A stretch of DNA of 64,000 bases from Bolinopsis microptera (Eukaryota > Ctenophora > Tentaculata > Lobata > Bolinopsidae). Numbering within the stretch: the stretch's first letter is position 1; the number at the start of each line of letters is the position of its first letter. Of this stretch, positions 23,020-34,574 are shown one piece after another. The stretch is from contig NC_087078.1 of NCBI RefSeq assembly GCF_026151205.1, forward strand, positions 14,773,118 through 14,837,117, read 5' to 3'. The notes beneath the pieces were generated by a model, which was not told where the DNA came from, searched no databases, and worked only from the letters and a program-made list of their open reading frames with translations. A program made the translations under genes and the position numbers.

Positions 23020-23850
23020 TGTGTTTAAAGAAATCGTGGGCATCACTCAGTAAACTGCGCGTCTTTAGCGCGTGTCTTGTTGTTATGCATCAATCCTTCG
23101 GTAGATCGGCGAGATGCACCACTGTGCCTCACCGAGCTGCGAAGGATTGACATCGTGAATCAAAATTAGAATTAGACCTCTCCATGGAATCACAATATTC
23201 CAGTACATTTATTTCTAGTCTAGTTCCTGGCATCCAATAATTTAATTTCATTCCCCTTGATGGTTCCAATTAGAATTAGACCTCTCCATGGAATCACAAT
23301 ATTCCAGTATATTTATTTCTAGTTCCTGGCATCCAATAATTTAATTTCATTCCCCTTGATGGTTCCAATTAGAATTAGACCTCTCCATGGAATCACAGTA
23401 TTTCAGTATATTTATTTCTAGTTCCTAGCATCCAATAATTTAATTTCATTCCCAAATAATTTTTATCGCAATCACTGGGCCTCGCCGAGCTGCGAAAGAT
23501 CGACATCGTGAATCAAGTAAAAAAGACGAAAAATGGGTAATCTATTGCTTAAATGCTTATAACTCATGATCATACGATATCAAATATTTTGAAATAATTT
23601 GTACAAGATCATAATAAGCTTAGTCAGACAAAATTTTTGGTAACAAATTGTTGCTACTCGTTGTATACCTCTCGTGAACGCGATCTAATTAGGACCAAAC
23701 TAAAACTTTTTCAAAAATTTGTTACTGAAATATTGGTATCTAAAGTTTCGTCTCGCTTTGACGGATGTTACTTGTCTAAATTTCTTCGAAGTAGACGCTC
23801 TCCAGCTCCAAAACAGACCCCACTTCCGTGTAGAAAAGCTAAGTAAAGTT
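23020..23850. repeat. Second copy region of repeat family A with 105-bp tandem
   Basis: Carries GATCGGCGAGATGC motifs at 23104 and a decayed copy at 23466, and the AT-rich tract with ATTTGTACAAGATC and GACGGATGTTACT found at 12.3-13.1 kb. In the middle, 23167-23460, is the 105-bp AATTAGACCTCTCCATGG unit in about three tandem copies. The LINE starts just past its right edge. Confidence 0.65.
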
Positions 23851-23897
23851 AAAAAATAACGAAAGCAATTTTTGTATATCATTGTATAAATCTAGCA

Positions 23898-26204
23898 ATG
23901 CTGATCTCAGAAACACCTATACTACTTACATGCACCTATACTACTTACATGCACTTCAAAACATGTCTAACATCTCTCCAAACTTTTCAGAATTTTTATG
24001 CTGATCTTTACTCCGACTCCCACCCAACTGTTGACAGTCTTACTAAGAAAGCCCTTCTTGAAGAAGCTGACACATTTGCTAAAGGATCCGTGCCAAACGA
24101 AGCTTTAAACAGCCCTTTTACCATTGAAGAGCTGAACGGTGCCATCAACAGTCTGAAGACTGGCAAAGCGTCATCCTTTGACCATGTCAGTAACGAGATG
24201 ATCAAAAGCCTAAACGAGAACATGAAAAATCTACTTCTTAAACTTTTCAATCTCTGTTTGACCACAGGTGTGTATCTTTGGAGTAAAAGCGTGATAACGC
24301 CGTTACACAAGAAAGGCTGCATTAGAAATCCCGATAACTACAGAGCTATTGCAGTCTGCAGCTGCATTGGCAAGCTATTGTCAACAATGCTGCTATCGAG
24401 ACTTGTCACACACCGGCAAACGACACATTCAGATCCGCCCAATCAAGCTGGATTCACCAAAGGGAGCCAATGTAATGATCACATTTTCACTCTGATATCG
24501 ATCATTGAGAAGTACAAGAGAGTAAAGCAGAAGGTCTTTGCTATATTCATTGACCTTCGTAAAGCCTTTGACCTTGTATGTCGACAGGCCCTCCTATTCA
24601 AACTATCATGTTATGGTGTTAATGGTGGGTTCTACAACATCATCAAAGACATGTACAGCAAGTCGGAAGGACATATAAAGATCAATGGCAAAATCAGTGA
24701 AGCCTTCAGTATCCTGAAAGGGACAGAGCAAGGTCACCCTCTTAGTCCAGAATTGTTCAAGGTGTACTTCAAAGAGCTCTCTGATCTCCTCAACGAAGCC
24801 CTAGCCAACTGCCCCATGCTTGCAGGACTTTCAGTAACTCATCTAGCCTGGGCTGATGATTTAGTTATTCTTGCCCTTGACCAAGAATCGCTGCAAAAGC
24901 TAATCACGATCATCACGACGTACTGCGATAACTGGGGACTGGAAATCAATATATCCAAAACCAAGTTTATGGTTTTCAACAGTAAAGCTCCGGATACCCC
25001 TAGTTGGCGTCCCAAAGCACATGGCAACGACATCGAGATGGTCTCCCACTACTGCTATCTTGGCATTCTTATCAGTAGCAATGGTAAATTCCGACAAGCC
25101 ACTGATTCTCTTTACCGCAAAGGGCTCGGAGCATATTTCAGCCTCAGAAGCACAATCGATCGCAGATTTGTTGACGCCTCATGCTTCCACAAGCTTTTCA
25201 ACTCACTGGTTAAGCCCATCTTACTGTACGGCTGCCAAGTCTGGGCACCCACTCTTCCAGAGGTAACAAAAGTTCTTTCGTGCCTCATGAGGGATCAAAA
25301 CTTGAACAACTCAATGACCCACATGGCAAAGCAACAAATCGAGCAGGTTCACCTCCGTCACCTGAAGTTCCTCCTTGGGATAAACAGACGGGCTACCAAT
25401 GCAACTGCATGGGGTGAGACAGGTTCGTACCCACTACTGATCGAAGTATTAAAACTAAGTGTCAAATACTTCAAAAGGATAATGGGTCTTCCATCGTCTC
25501 AACTGGTGAAGGCTGCTATGACTGAGCAAATAAACTTGCATCTTTCGTGGTACTCTGGAATAGAAAACATCATCAAGTGCTTCAACAACATTGATCCTAG
25601 AACATATGCAAGGAACTCTTCGCTTCTACTCAACGCAACTGCGTTTGCAGACGCTTGCAGTCCAGACGAGCTGGTAAATAACTTTCAAAAGCTTTTTACA
25701 GACTCCTGGAGATCAAAGATTAACGAGAGCAGGAAACTCACTTTCTACAAGGACGTCAAAACAGTCTTTGCATGGGAGCCTTACCTCGATTATGCAAGAA
25801 CTCTCAATGACAGAAGATCAACAGCTCAAATAAGGTGCAGTTCTCACAGACTCAGCATAGAAATTGGGAGATACGACAAAACACCTCTAGAGAGCAGAAC
25901 TTGCACCTTTTGTGAACTGAAAGGATCAACCGGGATCATAGAGGATGAAACACACTTTCTCACTTCCTGCCCACAAGGGAAGGCTATCAGAGACAAGTTT
26001 ACCAGAGCTAGTGAAAGCTTGGGAAACAGCAATGACAACGGACTGAACAACATTGTCAACACTCTCTCTCGTACCGAAGATCTTTACGGTAACCTTAACG
26101 AGCAGGATGTGAACTTGATTAGACTTTCATGCTCAACCATCAGAGAAATGTACAGTCTGAACCTCAAGCACAAAGACAGCCTTCGTGATGAAGATGGAAA
26201 GTAG
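23898..26204 (+). CDS. Non-LTR retrotransposon reverse transcriptase (LINE ORF2, 5'-truncated)
   Basis: The open frame of 768 codons covers a reverse transcriptase. The A motif FIDLRKAFD is at residues 217-225, with EQGHPLSPE near 277 and the catalytic box LAWADDLV near 316-323. The box has Trp where Tyr/Phe is commoner; to my memory WADD is frequent in some invertebrate LINEs. A C-terminal CTFCELKG with a later HFLTSC fits the CCHC knuckle of ORF2. The upstream endonuclease domain is absent, and the first 30 or so residues are not RT-like, so the copy is 5'-truncated although the RT frame is intact. Clade not assigned. Confidence 0.85.
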   Translation: MLISETPILLTCTYTTYMHFKTCLTSLQTFQNFYADLYSDSHPTVDSLTKKALLEEADTFAKGSVPNEALNSPFTIEELNGAINSLKTGKASSFDHVSNEMIKSLNENMKNLLLKLFNLCLTTGVYLWSKSVITPLHKKGCIRNPDNYRAIAVCSCIGKLLSTMLLSRLVTHRQTTHSDPPNQAGFTKGSQCNDHIFTLISIIEKYKRVKQKVFAIFIDLRKAFDLVCRQALLFKLSCYGVNGGFYNIIKDMYSKSEGHIKINGKISEAFSILKGTEQGHPLSPELFKVYFKELSDLLNEALANCPMLAGLSVTHLAWADDLVILALDQESLQKLITIITTYCDNWGLEINISKTKFMVFNSKAPDTPSWRPKAHGNDIEMVSHYCYLGILISSNGKFRQATDSLYRKGLGAYFSLRSTIDRRFVDASCFHKLFNSLVKPILLYGCQVWAPTLPEVTKVLSCLMRDQNLNNSMTHMAKQQIEQVHLRHLKFLLGINRRATNATAWGETGSYPLLIEVLKLSVKYFKRIMGLPSSQLVKAAMTEQINLHLSWYSGIENIIKCFNNIDPRTYARNSSLLLNATAFADACSPDELVNNFQKLFTDSWRSKINESRKLTFYKDVKTVFAWEPYLDYARTLNDRRSTAQIRCSSHRLSIEIGRYDKTPLESRTCTFCELKGSTGIIEDETHFLTSCPQGKAIRDKFTRASESLGNSNDNGLNNIVNTLSRTEDLYGNLNEQDVNLIRLSCSTIREMYSLNLKHKDSLRDEDGK

Positions 26205-27860
26205 TCCTTCAGCCAGCTCTCTTCTGCTTTTCTCGTTCTTTCTTTCCTTCTCCTTCTGCTTTGGATCTGTGACGGATGCTATGAGCGACTCTTGGGACTT
26301 TCCGTCCCTACATGGGCTTCCGGCCGTGCGTCCATGTAGGAACTGTGGGGCCTTCAGAGTGATAGGGTTACAATGGTTGTTAGTACAGCAATGGATCGCT
26401 CCATTGGCCCGACCTCCGAGACGGGGTATCCGAGAGGACCCTGGTCGTGACCAGCTCTGCACCAAAAGGTGTATTCTGGCGCCTGAAATCTTGGACCGTA
26501 GTCTGCGTACGGGGTAGACTGCCACGGACGATTTTGTTACACGGGCCGCTCACTGCATTCTGATTTTAGCCAGACCTCAGCAGGTGGTTTGTCTCCACTC
26601 TTGTTTCTTTTTTCTTGTCCCCCTGCATCCTTTCCTTCTCCTTTGCTTCCCCCCTTTCAGTCTTCATTTTCAGTATCAGCCTCATCAGTCTCATCAGTTT
26701 TAGTCTTCAGAGCCACTTGCTCCTACGACCGCACCTTACTGGCTCACTGCATTTGGCATTTTAATTTTCCTTTTTTTTAACTTGCTTACTGTGCATTTCT
26801 TTTTTTGCCCTAGCGACTAGCGCGCGTTCGTGTTCCCGAGCATGCCATCTCAGAACACCTCGGGTACACTTGTTCGTCCAAGTACCTAGTGGTCGACACT
26901 TTGACAGTCATCACACTGTTCTGGATTATGGCACAGTTGACATGAAAACTTTTTCTTATCAGTCATTATCATGTCACCCATCACAACATTTTGAACTTCG
27001 ATAGTACCTCACATGAATTTATCGACAGTTAACTCTCTTTCACTAAGACATTCTTAACTTTGTCACACAGTATCACATTTTCATTAGACACCTACATTTT
27101 GAGAATCATTTAATTTTTGATTGGAACTTAACCGAATTAAGACCTAGTGTGTGTGTTTGAGCGATTTGTACAACATTTCTGTAATGTTTCAAATTATATT
27201 CAAATGTTCTAAAAAAAAAAATGTTCTTCGAAAAATTAAAGTAAAAGATTTTTTCTTGCACAATTTACCAAAACTTTTCAAAACAATTTTAAAAGAGAGA
27301 AAGTTGAATCAAATATATTGTTTGGTATGACTGTATTGGATTTTCAGATATAATCTTTATCATCAGATACTGTTCTGCAGTAAACCTCTTCAATCAATTT
27401 TTATTGTATATTGGAAACTTCAGATTGTTTGTATATTTGGAGTCTTTACAATTTCTATGGATTTTTTAAGGAATTTTTATTGAGTTTTTATAGAATTTTT
27501 AATATATCAGGGAATTTCATTTTTATAAACCTGATTTTTAAATTTGTTAGGCTGTTGAGTTTCATACTGCGATTTCTTGTAGTCATTATCCTTTCCTCTA
27601 GTCCTCTGTTAGAAAACCTGCTAACCCTTCTTGGATATCTGCTTGTTAGGTGCATCTGCCTTATTTAGTCACGTTATATTTTACAGTTTTTATCGCCTGT
27701 TTTCTGAACAGTTTCTTGTTCCACCTCCGTCTAAGGCAAAGGTGCACACTCTCGTTAATTTAAGTATCATTTACAGCTGTGCATAAGGGTTAAATTTAAA
27801 TTATTTAACCTTTTGATGCTGTATAAAAATAACATTAATTTATTATTATTATTATTAATA
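26205..27860 (+). mobile_element. 3' untranslated region of the LINE with ATT-repeat tail
   Basis: About 1.65 kb without coding signal separates the RT stop from a TTATTATTATTATTATTA tail ending at 27860, the usual kind of 3' end for some LINE clades. A Helitron begins at the next base, so insertion seems to have targeted or truncated the tail. Confidence 0.55.
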
Positions 27861-28425
27861 CTAGTGTAACCCGGCCTTCGGCCGGGATTTCACTGCCACA
27901 GTTAAAAAGGGTAGGAGTAATTACCTGTTGAGTCAAAACCCGCATTTGGTGAGCAATTCTATTCGGAGTGCCCTCACGTCGTATCCAATGGTATCAAGTA
28001 AACAATAGAAATTAACCCTTAGCACCATGCACCACACCCGCCTATCATATTTGTGAACATGCATTACAATGTCGTATGAAAGTATGAACTCTCTCTACAG
28101 TCCAAACAGACCGTTTGAGCTCTCCCTCCCCTAATATACGCCATGTAATATATACGCTACATAATATTATGCAGAGAGAGCTAGCCCCGTAACTCTTGCC
28201 GTTCTGCTCAAGCCATTTTATGTAACATTTGTGGTATAAAACCGTCAATTAAACCACTTACCACCGACCGATTTAAAAAACCTTTTTCATTTAACTTCGT
28301 CAGAGTTTTGTCGGCACTTTACCGAAAAAATCAGCCCACGTAACTCTTACCGTTTTCTTGATTAAGCTGCTCGGAAATTACAAACAGACAGACAGAAAAC
28401 ACACATTCTGGGATTATTAGTTAGA
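27861..28425 (-). mobile_element. Non-autonomous Helitron
   Basis: On the minus strand it starts TCTAACTAATAATCCCAG and ends CTAG. The hairpin CCCGGCCGAAGGCCGGG lies 6 bp upstream of that CTAG. The flanking bases are A before TC and T after CTAG. These are the standard Helitron hallmarks: insertion between A and T, 5' TC, 3' hairpin plus CTRR, no target duplication. At 565 bp it encodes no Rep/helicase. Confidence 0.88.
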
Positions 28426-28526
28426 TATGATATTTCATCTTAAATAATTATAGTAATTATATTGCACCCACAAGTCACGAGGAGGTCATCTAGATTCTAA
28501 CATGCAGTCATCTTTCTGTTTTAGCT

Positions 28527-29894
28527 ATGTCGCACGCTGTTGTCAATCCAGACCGAGAGCAACTAGAGACTTGTCCCTATGATCCCTCCCATAGGGTCTC
28601 TCAGATGAGGTTACCGTATCATCTTATCAAGTGCCGAAAGAACCACAAAGACAAAGAGTTTTCTCAGTGCCCATACGACGCAAAGCATGTCATATTGAAG
28701 GCCCAATTTCAAGAACATCTACAGAATTGTGACAAGAAGGCCATAATTGAGCCTCAGCTGGTGATGGTTGAACGGAACTTTGGACTTCACCTCCCACCCT
28801 CGCAGGCCGTCGAGATCGAGGCTACTCTATCAAATGAGTGGGATTTAGAAATGCCTTCTACAGCATTCACCATCAACTCATCTCCAGAGAACGGAGAAAG
28901 GGTGGAGGAGCATCAGGTGGTCAATTCTTTCTCATCCAGTTCCAATACATGGTCTGCCATGGCACAAGGGACTGGAGGTGGGAAGGGTGGTTATAATAAT
29001 GGGGTTTCTTATGATGGATACAGCAAAACTGTACCTGCCAGTTATGAGTCGATTGATCACCAGGATCAGTTGGAATATTCTCAACCAGTCCTACCAAGGA
29101 AGCCTCATTCCAGTAAAAAGAAAAAGAATGGGAGACCTGAAAGAGCTGAACCTCAAAGTTCGTCACTTCTTGTTGTTGAAACCTCGTCTAATGTTACCTC
29201 TGCAGCTGGGAAAGCACTTCGAAAACCATCTTCAAGCTCAAGTAAGTCTGCTTCAATCAACTCAACTGAATCGAACAAAACACCAAGATCTTACGGACGT
29301 GGTCGAGCTGCTACCATGCAGGCACAAGAAGGTTACCATGTCACTAACCAGAACACAGGACCAGGAAGCTATGTTGTCCAGTCTCCGCCGGAACATATAG
29401 ACAGAAACAATCGTCAGCCAGATTCTTCATTTGGTAGAGGAAGAGGTGCAAGCTATTTGAATGCTGATCAACCAACTTTAAGAAAACCTGGAATGAGTGA
29501 GAAGGGGACCAAGGAAGTACTGGAAAAGGAGAGATTGAAGCTGATGAAACAGATTAGGGAGGCTAAGTTGTTGGAGGAGAGATTAGCGAAGGGAGAACTT
29601 TTGGAGGAAAATCAGGTTCGTAGCACTGCAATTATAATTGTAAGTTACCAATTTTTACTTTCTAATAGTTCTCAAACATCGATCTTTTATCTTTCTTTGA
29701 TCATTTCGAAAAGTCGAATTTAGGTGCATTGCCAAAATTATGTGCTACCTTCATGTTATTTAAGCAATCTTTGATTTGTTTGACAAGCTGTTTAACAATC
29801 GTTGGTACTGTTTCAGGTGTCCAAGCTAGCAAAGTTAGCATCAATGCAAAATGAGCTGAACGAAATCTGTAAGCAACTACAAAATAATATCTGA
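28527..29894 (+). CDS. GTSF1-like protein with two CHHC zinc fingers
   Basis: Two coding exons, 28527-29615 and 29817-29894, join in phase 0 (donor CAGGTTCG, acceptor TTTCAG) to give 388 residues. The first finger uses C16, H22, H32 and C36; the second C48, H54, H64 and C68, the exact spacing of U11-48K/GTSF1 CHHC fingers, which bind RNA. GTSF1 proteins (Asterix in flies) assist PIWI-piRNA silencing of transposons in the germline. This one is longer than typical GTSF1 (about 170 residues). It has a Ser-rich middle, GRGR motifs twice (arginine-methylation or Tudor-type sites by inference) and a charged coiled-coil C-terminus. The start follows a TTTTAG acceptor at 28524, so a non-coding 5' exon is likely. 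Confidence 0.85.
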
Positions 29895-30055
29895 AAAGAA
29901 AGATCTAGTGCAGTGTTCAAACTTTAGGGGTACATTTAGTTTAAAGTACTTTGAAACACAAATACTGATTGATCTTCAAACTAAACTCTTATCTATACTT
30001 GAATGATTTAAAAAATTTATTATTTATCAAAATTTGTAAAATTATTTGATTAAAA

Positions 30056-33000
30056 AAAGTACGGGTATCGGCCTTACAAAATGACACGAAAAAGGAGATG
30101 GCTCTGAAATGCACAAAAATGAGTTTTGTTCTTGTTTTATTATCCAGATAGGTAGTTCAACAGGTATATTTTTCTTCCCGGGGGTTGATTTGATTGAAAA
30201 ACCGTAAATTTTGCGATAAAAATTGTCATCTTTGAAATCTTCCAAAAAAACATGCCTTACAAAATGACAATTTCGTCACGGCTGTCATTTTTTAACAGCA
30301 GCCTATAGAAATTTGATTTCACCTAGGACAGTTAGATAAATATAATAGATTGAAGATTAGAATAGCTTTTACAGGAAAAAGGATGATTAAAAAAAGTTTG
30401 GCAATTTCGCGTGAGATAGTGCCTTACAAAATGACAACCCAAAACGGCATCACTTCAAATCCGATTTGGGAAAAAGTTTCATTATTCTTTCACGTGTCTT
30501 ACTGTTAGATATATATGGACGTGTTCAAACCTGGTTGGTGGTTTTGTTTCATTTTTCCCACTCATTACTTCTGGGCCCCCAGATTGAAATCTGTAACATT
30601 TTAAGAAAAACTGAAACTACTGACAAAAACTAGACCCTTTGACTGAGGGCACCCTTGAATCAGAATTTTTGTAACATATTCAGGTCCTGAGATATAGCAG
30701 TTTAGTTGGGGGCCCTGGATATTGAATTTTGTAACACATTTCTATGTTACACTTTTTCAATGGGTTTTTAGAGAAGCTTCTTGATAGTTTTTCAAGTTCA
30801 GACCAGTTTTTCTAGGTCACAAAGGGTTCCATCAACCATATTCTTGACCAAATTTTGTACTTGGGCCCAAAACATTGAATTCTGTAACATATTTATGTTT
30901 TCACTGCCAAGGTCATATCTGGAATATTCAATGTATTTTTGTATTGGTAACATGGTTTTTAGATTCTCATACAAAATTCTGAAGCAATCCTTATTCATAT
31001 AATTTGATAAAATGGCTGCGGAACTTGAATTATGTAACATTAGAAAGTAAGTGTATAGAGTATGTACCCTAGTGTGAGGGGTGTTAGGTAAGCTATATTA
31101 TAGTTTTTGAAGTTCAGACCAGTTTTTCCAGGTCACAAAGGATTCCATCAACCATATTCTTGATCAAATTTTGTACTTGGGCCCAAAACATTGAATTTTG
31201 TAACATATTTATGTTTTGACTACAAAGCTCATTATATCTGGAATGTTCAATATATTCTTGTACTGGTAACATGGTTTTTAGATCTCATACAGAATTGTAA
31301 AGCAATCCTTATTCGTATAATTTGATAAAATGGCTGCGGAACTTGAATAATGTAACATTAGAAAGTAAATGTATAGAGTATAGTATATAGTATGTATCCT
31401 AGTGTGAGGGGTGTTAGGCAAGCTATATTATATTTTTTGAAGTTCAGACCAGTTTGCCTAGGTCATAAGGGTTCCATCAACCATATTATTGACCATATTT
31501 TGTACTTGGGCCCAAAACATTGAATTTTGTAAGTCCATAGATGGACATGGAATTCTGCCATTTCAGTGGATAAACTCGTGACCTGGCATTTTATTGTTAC
31601 AAATTTCAATATATAGGGCCCAATTTCTATTTTCTATAAAATTTGATATATAAATTAAAAGTTTTTAAATATCCAACCTTTAATCTAATTAGCTATATTC
31701 ATTTGATTAAATTTACCGCGTTCTGTCGCGGATTGTCAATTTAAATTACATTACATTTAAATTGTTACAAAATTCAATAATTTGGTCCCAATTATCATTT
31801 TTTTAATTTGTTAAGTTGTTTCATGTCTTTATTTTAATGCATCAACCAACTTAAAACCAATACTAGATCAAACAACACTGTATAACATACTCTTTTGTAA
31901 CCATGTTACGTTATTCAAAGAAATGGGCCTTTTATTGATTATGAACCATATACCAATATTGTGGTAATGCATTTATACAAGAATTGCTGCACTAATAACA
32001 TGGTTTGAGGGTTAAATACATATCCTACACTAGCTGTGGTTGTAACAAACTATAAAGATAGATTCATGAAAACAAGATGTTACAAAATGTCCATTTTGGG
32101 CCTTTTTATGTAATCAAAAGTGGGCCTTTTTTCATTCCACAGCTAAGCAAATACCTAAAGTACATTTTTGTGAAGCAATAATCTTTAAAATTTAATAATT
32201 GGCTGAGCCATTGAAAAGTGTAACCAAATGTTACATTTTTCAACATAACTGGGCCATTTTACAATATTATTCATAGCCGATGACCTGAGACTATTATTTA
32301 TCACAATTATAGTCATCTCTGAAAGTTTCAAGACCATCGAGTAATTATTAAGGGAGTTATTGTAAAAATGAGAAAATCGCCCATTTTGGCAGTGAAACAA
32401 AACCACCAACCAGGTTTGAACATGTCCATATGTTGTTTATATTATACCAGTTCTGTTTTTACTAGAATATATCAAAAAAGGAACATTTTTTATACTTTGA
32501 AAAATTTTTTTAAATGTCATTTTGTGAGGCGTAAAAATCATTTTTTGTTTTCATACTTGAACACAGTATTTGGTTATATTTGATATTTTCTATGACTGGA
32601 TAGATCACTTTTCAGTGTTTAGTTAACGTTTGACATGTTTTAGGAGTTGTTATTACTCTCTGCTTTCACAAAATAGAAGCTTTATTTCGTTGAGTTTTGA
32701 AATCAGAATTTGAAATCAAAGAGTTTGAAATCAAAGTTTTGATATCAGAACTGCACTTTTTTAATGCTACTTGATTGTTAACTGTCAGATTATGATTATT
32801 TGTAACCCCTTCTTGTATTGACTGTTTCTGATCCATTTTAGATAATGAAAGTAATTCAATCTGAAACATTGACATTTTGTAAGGCTTTTCGGTGTCATTT
32901 TGTGAGGCATTTTGATCACAATTGATGATCAAACAAACACATTTAGGCTCATCATAAGCTTACTGGGTTTAAGAATACCAATAATTAGGCAAGGGGCATC

Positions 33001-33443
33001 CAATATAAATATGCCATCTTTGTATCATAAAATAAAACTGTCATTTTGTGAGGCATAACACTGTCATTTTGTGAGGCTAGGTCATTTTTTTGTCATTTCT
33101 TCTACCAAAGTCACTAAATCAGTTTTTTATTTGACCAGAGTAGTCTTTGATTGACATAAGTTATGGTAGTACCTGGTTTTCTGGGGTTAAATTCTAAACT
33201 TTGGTCTCCATGCTGGGTAACAGTTTGACGGGGCAATGACTGAACAGCAAAAACGTCCATATTTATGTAAGAAATATAGATTCTATGTCATTATCATTCC
33301 TTGGGAAGTGTTAATTAATGCTTTTTCTTTCATACAGTAAAAGGAATAGGGTTCAATGTATAGGGAACCTAAGCTACAGCATGGTCTATGTGGGCTGTCA
33401 TTTTGTGAGGCCTGTCATTTTGTAAGGCCGATACCTGTACTTT
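30056..33443. mobile_element. 3.4-kb element with 30-bp terminal inverted repeats and subterminal motifs
   Basis: Left end AAAGTACGGGTATCGGCC and right end GGCCGATACCTGTACTTT are inverted and differ at one base over about 30 bp. The 16-bp motif GCCTTACAAAATGACA occurs at 30071, 30254 and 30421. Its reverse complement, TGTCATTTTGTGAGGC, occurs at 32515, 32893, 33040, 33062, 33396 and 33413. The motifs therefore point inward from each side. No transposase frame is present. Flanking A-runs prevent reading a target duplication. It lies about 160 bp after the GTSF1-like stop. Confidence 0.7.
30776..31535. repeat. Tandem repeat of about 320-330 bp, 2.3 units
   Basis: GTTCAGACCAGTTT recurs at about 30796, 31112 and 31442. 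Between them the units share TACTTGGGCCCAAAACATTG and ATGGCTGCGGAACTTGAA. It lies in the core of the 3.4-kb element, in which TGTAACAT is scattered throughout. Confidence 0.85.
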
Positions 33444-34099
33444 AAAAGTGGATTTTTATATAATCACATCAGCTTTGATTGTAAAAGCTTTTTATTACTG
33501 CCATTCATTTATTCAGTAGTGATCCATTGTAGATTCAAAATATTAATAAATCTGCTGCGATTAAAATAATTGCTGTTAGATTTGTGTTAAATGATATAAT
33601 GACGTGAAAAAGTTGTTCCGAAATAAGACTCCACTTTGGGGTTATACATCCGGATCCCGAGGGCACTGTCGTGGTTCTATTATGGAATGGTAATCTGATC
33701 CGTTTTTCGATATTTTTTGTGCAGTTTTCCAGACATCATTTGTATTTTGATTCAATATCTTAAGGGGGCCGGGGGGGGGGGGGGGGGGGGGGTCAAAATT
33801 CTCTCGAAATCGATTGTATAGTTGTTTCTGATAGAGGGAGTGATATCTATCAGCTGCTTTTGGTCCCATGGAAAAATATTGTTCCTAGAGCCGAAATTAT
33901 CGCCGGTCAAAGGTCAGCACTTATGTGTTATTGTATTGTGAGTATAACTTTATCTTTAAATTGATTGTTGTTTGTTTGGGGACTGGTTTGTAAGCCAGCC
34001 AATGTTTACGAATATAATATTAATAACTTTATTACATAATCATAAATATATATCATAAATAGATCAAATCTGAAACACAAATTTGCACGCAGTTAATAA
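33444..34099. other. No gene; one G-tract
   Basis: The only notable item is AAGGGGGCC followed by about 20 G (33765-33792), matching the composition of the G-tracts at 19974 and 44700. Confidence 0.5.
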
Positions 34100-34574
34100 A
34101 TTTATAAAAAAAGAAAATGAAAAAAAAAGGTTTATTGCTAAAACAAAATATGGAGCACCCTGTGCTTCCAACAGCCCTTCAGACTCGCGCTAAGTTTGTT
34201 AGGGACTGATTTAGGATATCGTAGATATTGCTATGCCATGCCATTAGTTTGGATATGTAGTGTTTGTGATTGTTGAAATCAATTAATTACGGTTTGTGCT
34301 GATAGGAAAATAGTGATAGTGGGGAATGTGGCAGTGTAAATATAATGGACCTGGAATTTAGGATGTGTGGCTTATCCATTAATATTAGTTGCCGCTAGTC
34401 TGTGATCAGTTTGTTCTGGTTTTTTTGTGTGCAAATATATATTCATAGTTTATTTTTGTAATATCATATAATATATAGTACTTAATAATAACCATATGAC
34501 TAATAACTGATTTACTAATTAACTAATTAACTAATTCACTAAACTGATATAATGACCGTTGTGTCCAGTAACTT

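Noticed and set aside
26185-26517. 110-codon + frame and 130-codon - frame just after the LINE RT
   Set aside because: They overlap on opposite strands in the LINE 3' region and show no domain.
27411-27668. 85-codon hydrophobic frame in the LINE tail
   Set aside because: Composition is that of T-rich DNA; no start context or similarity recognised.
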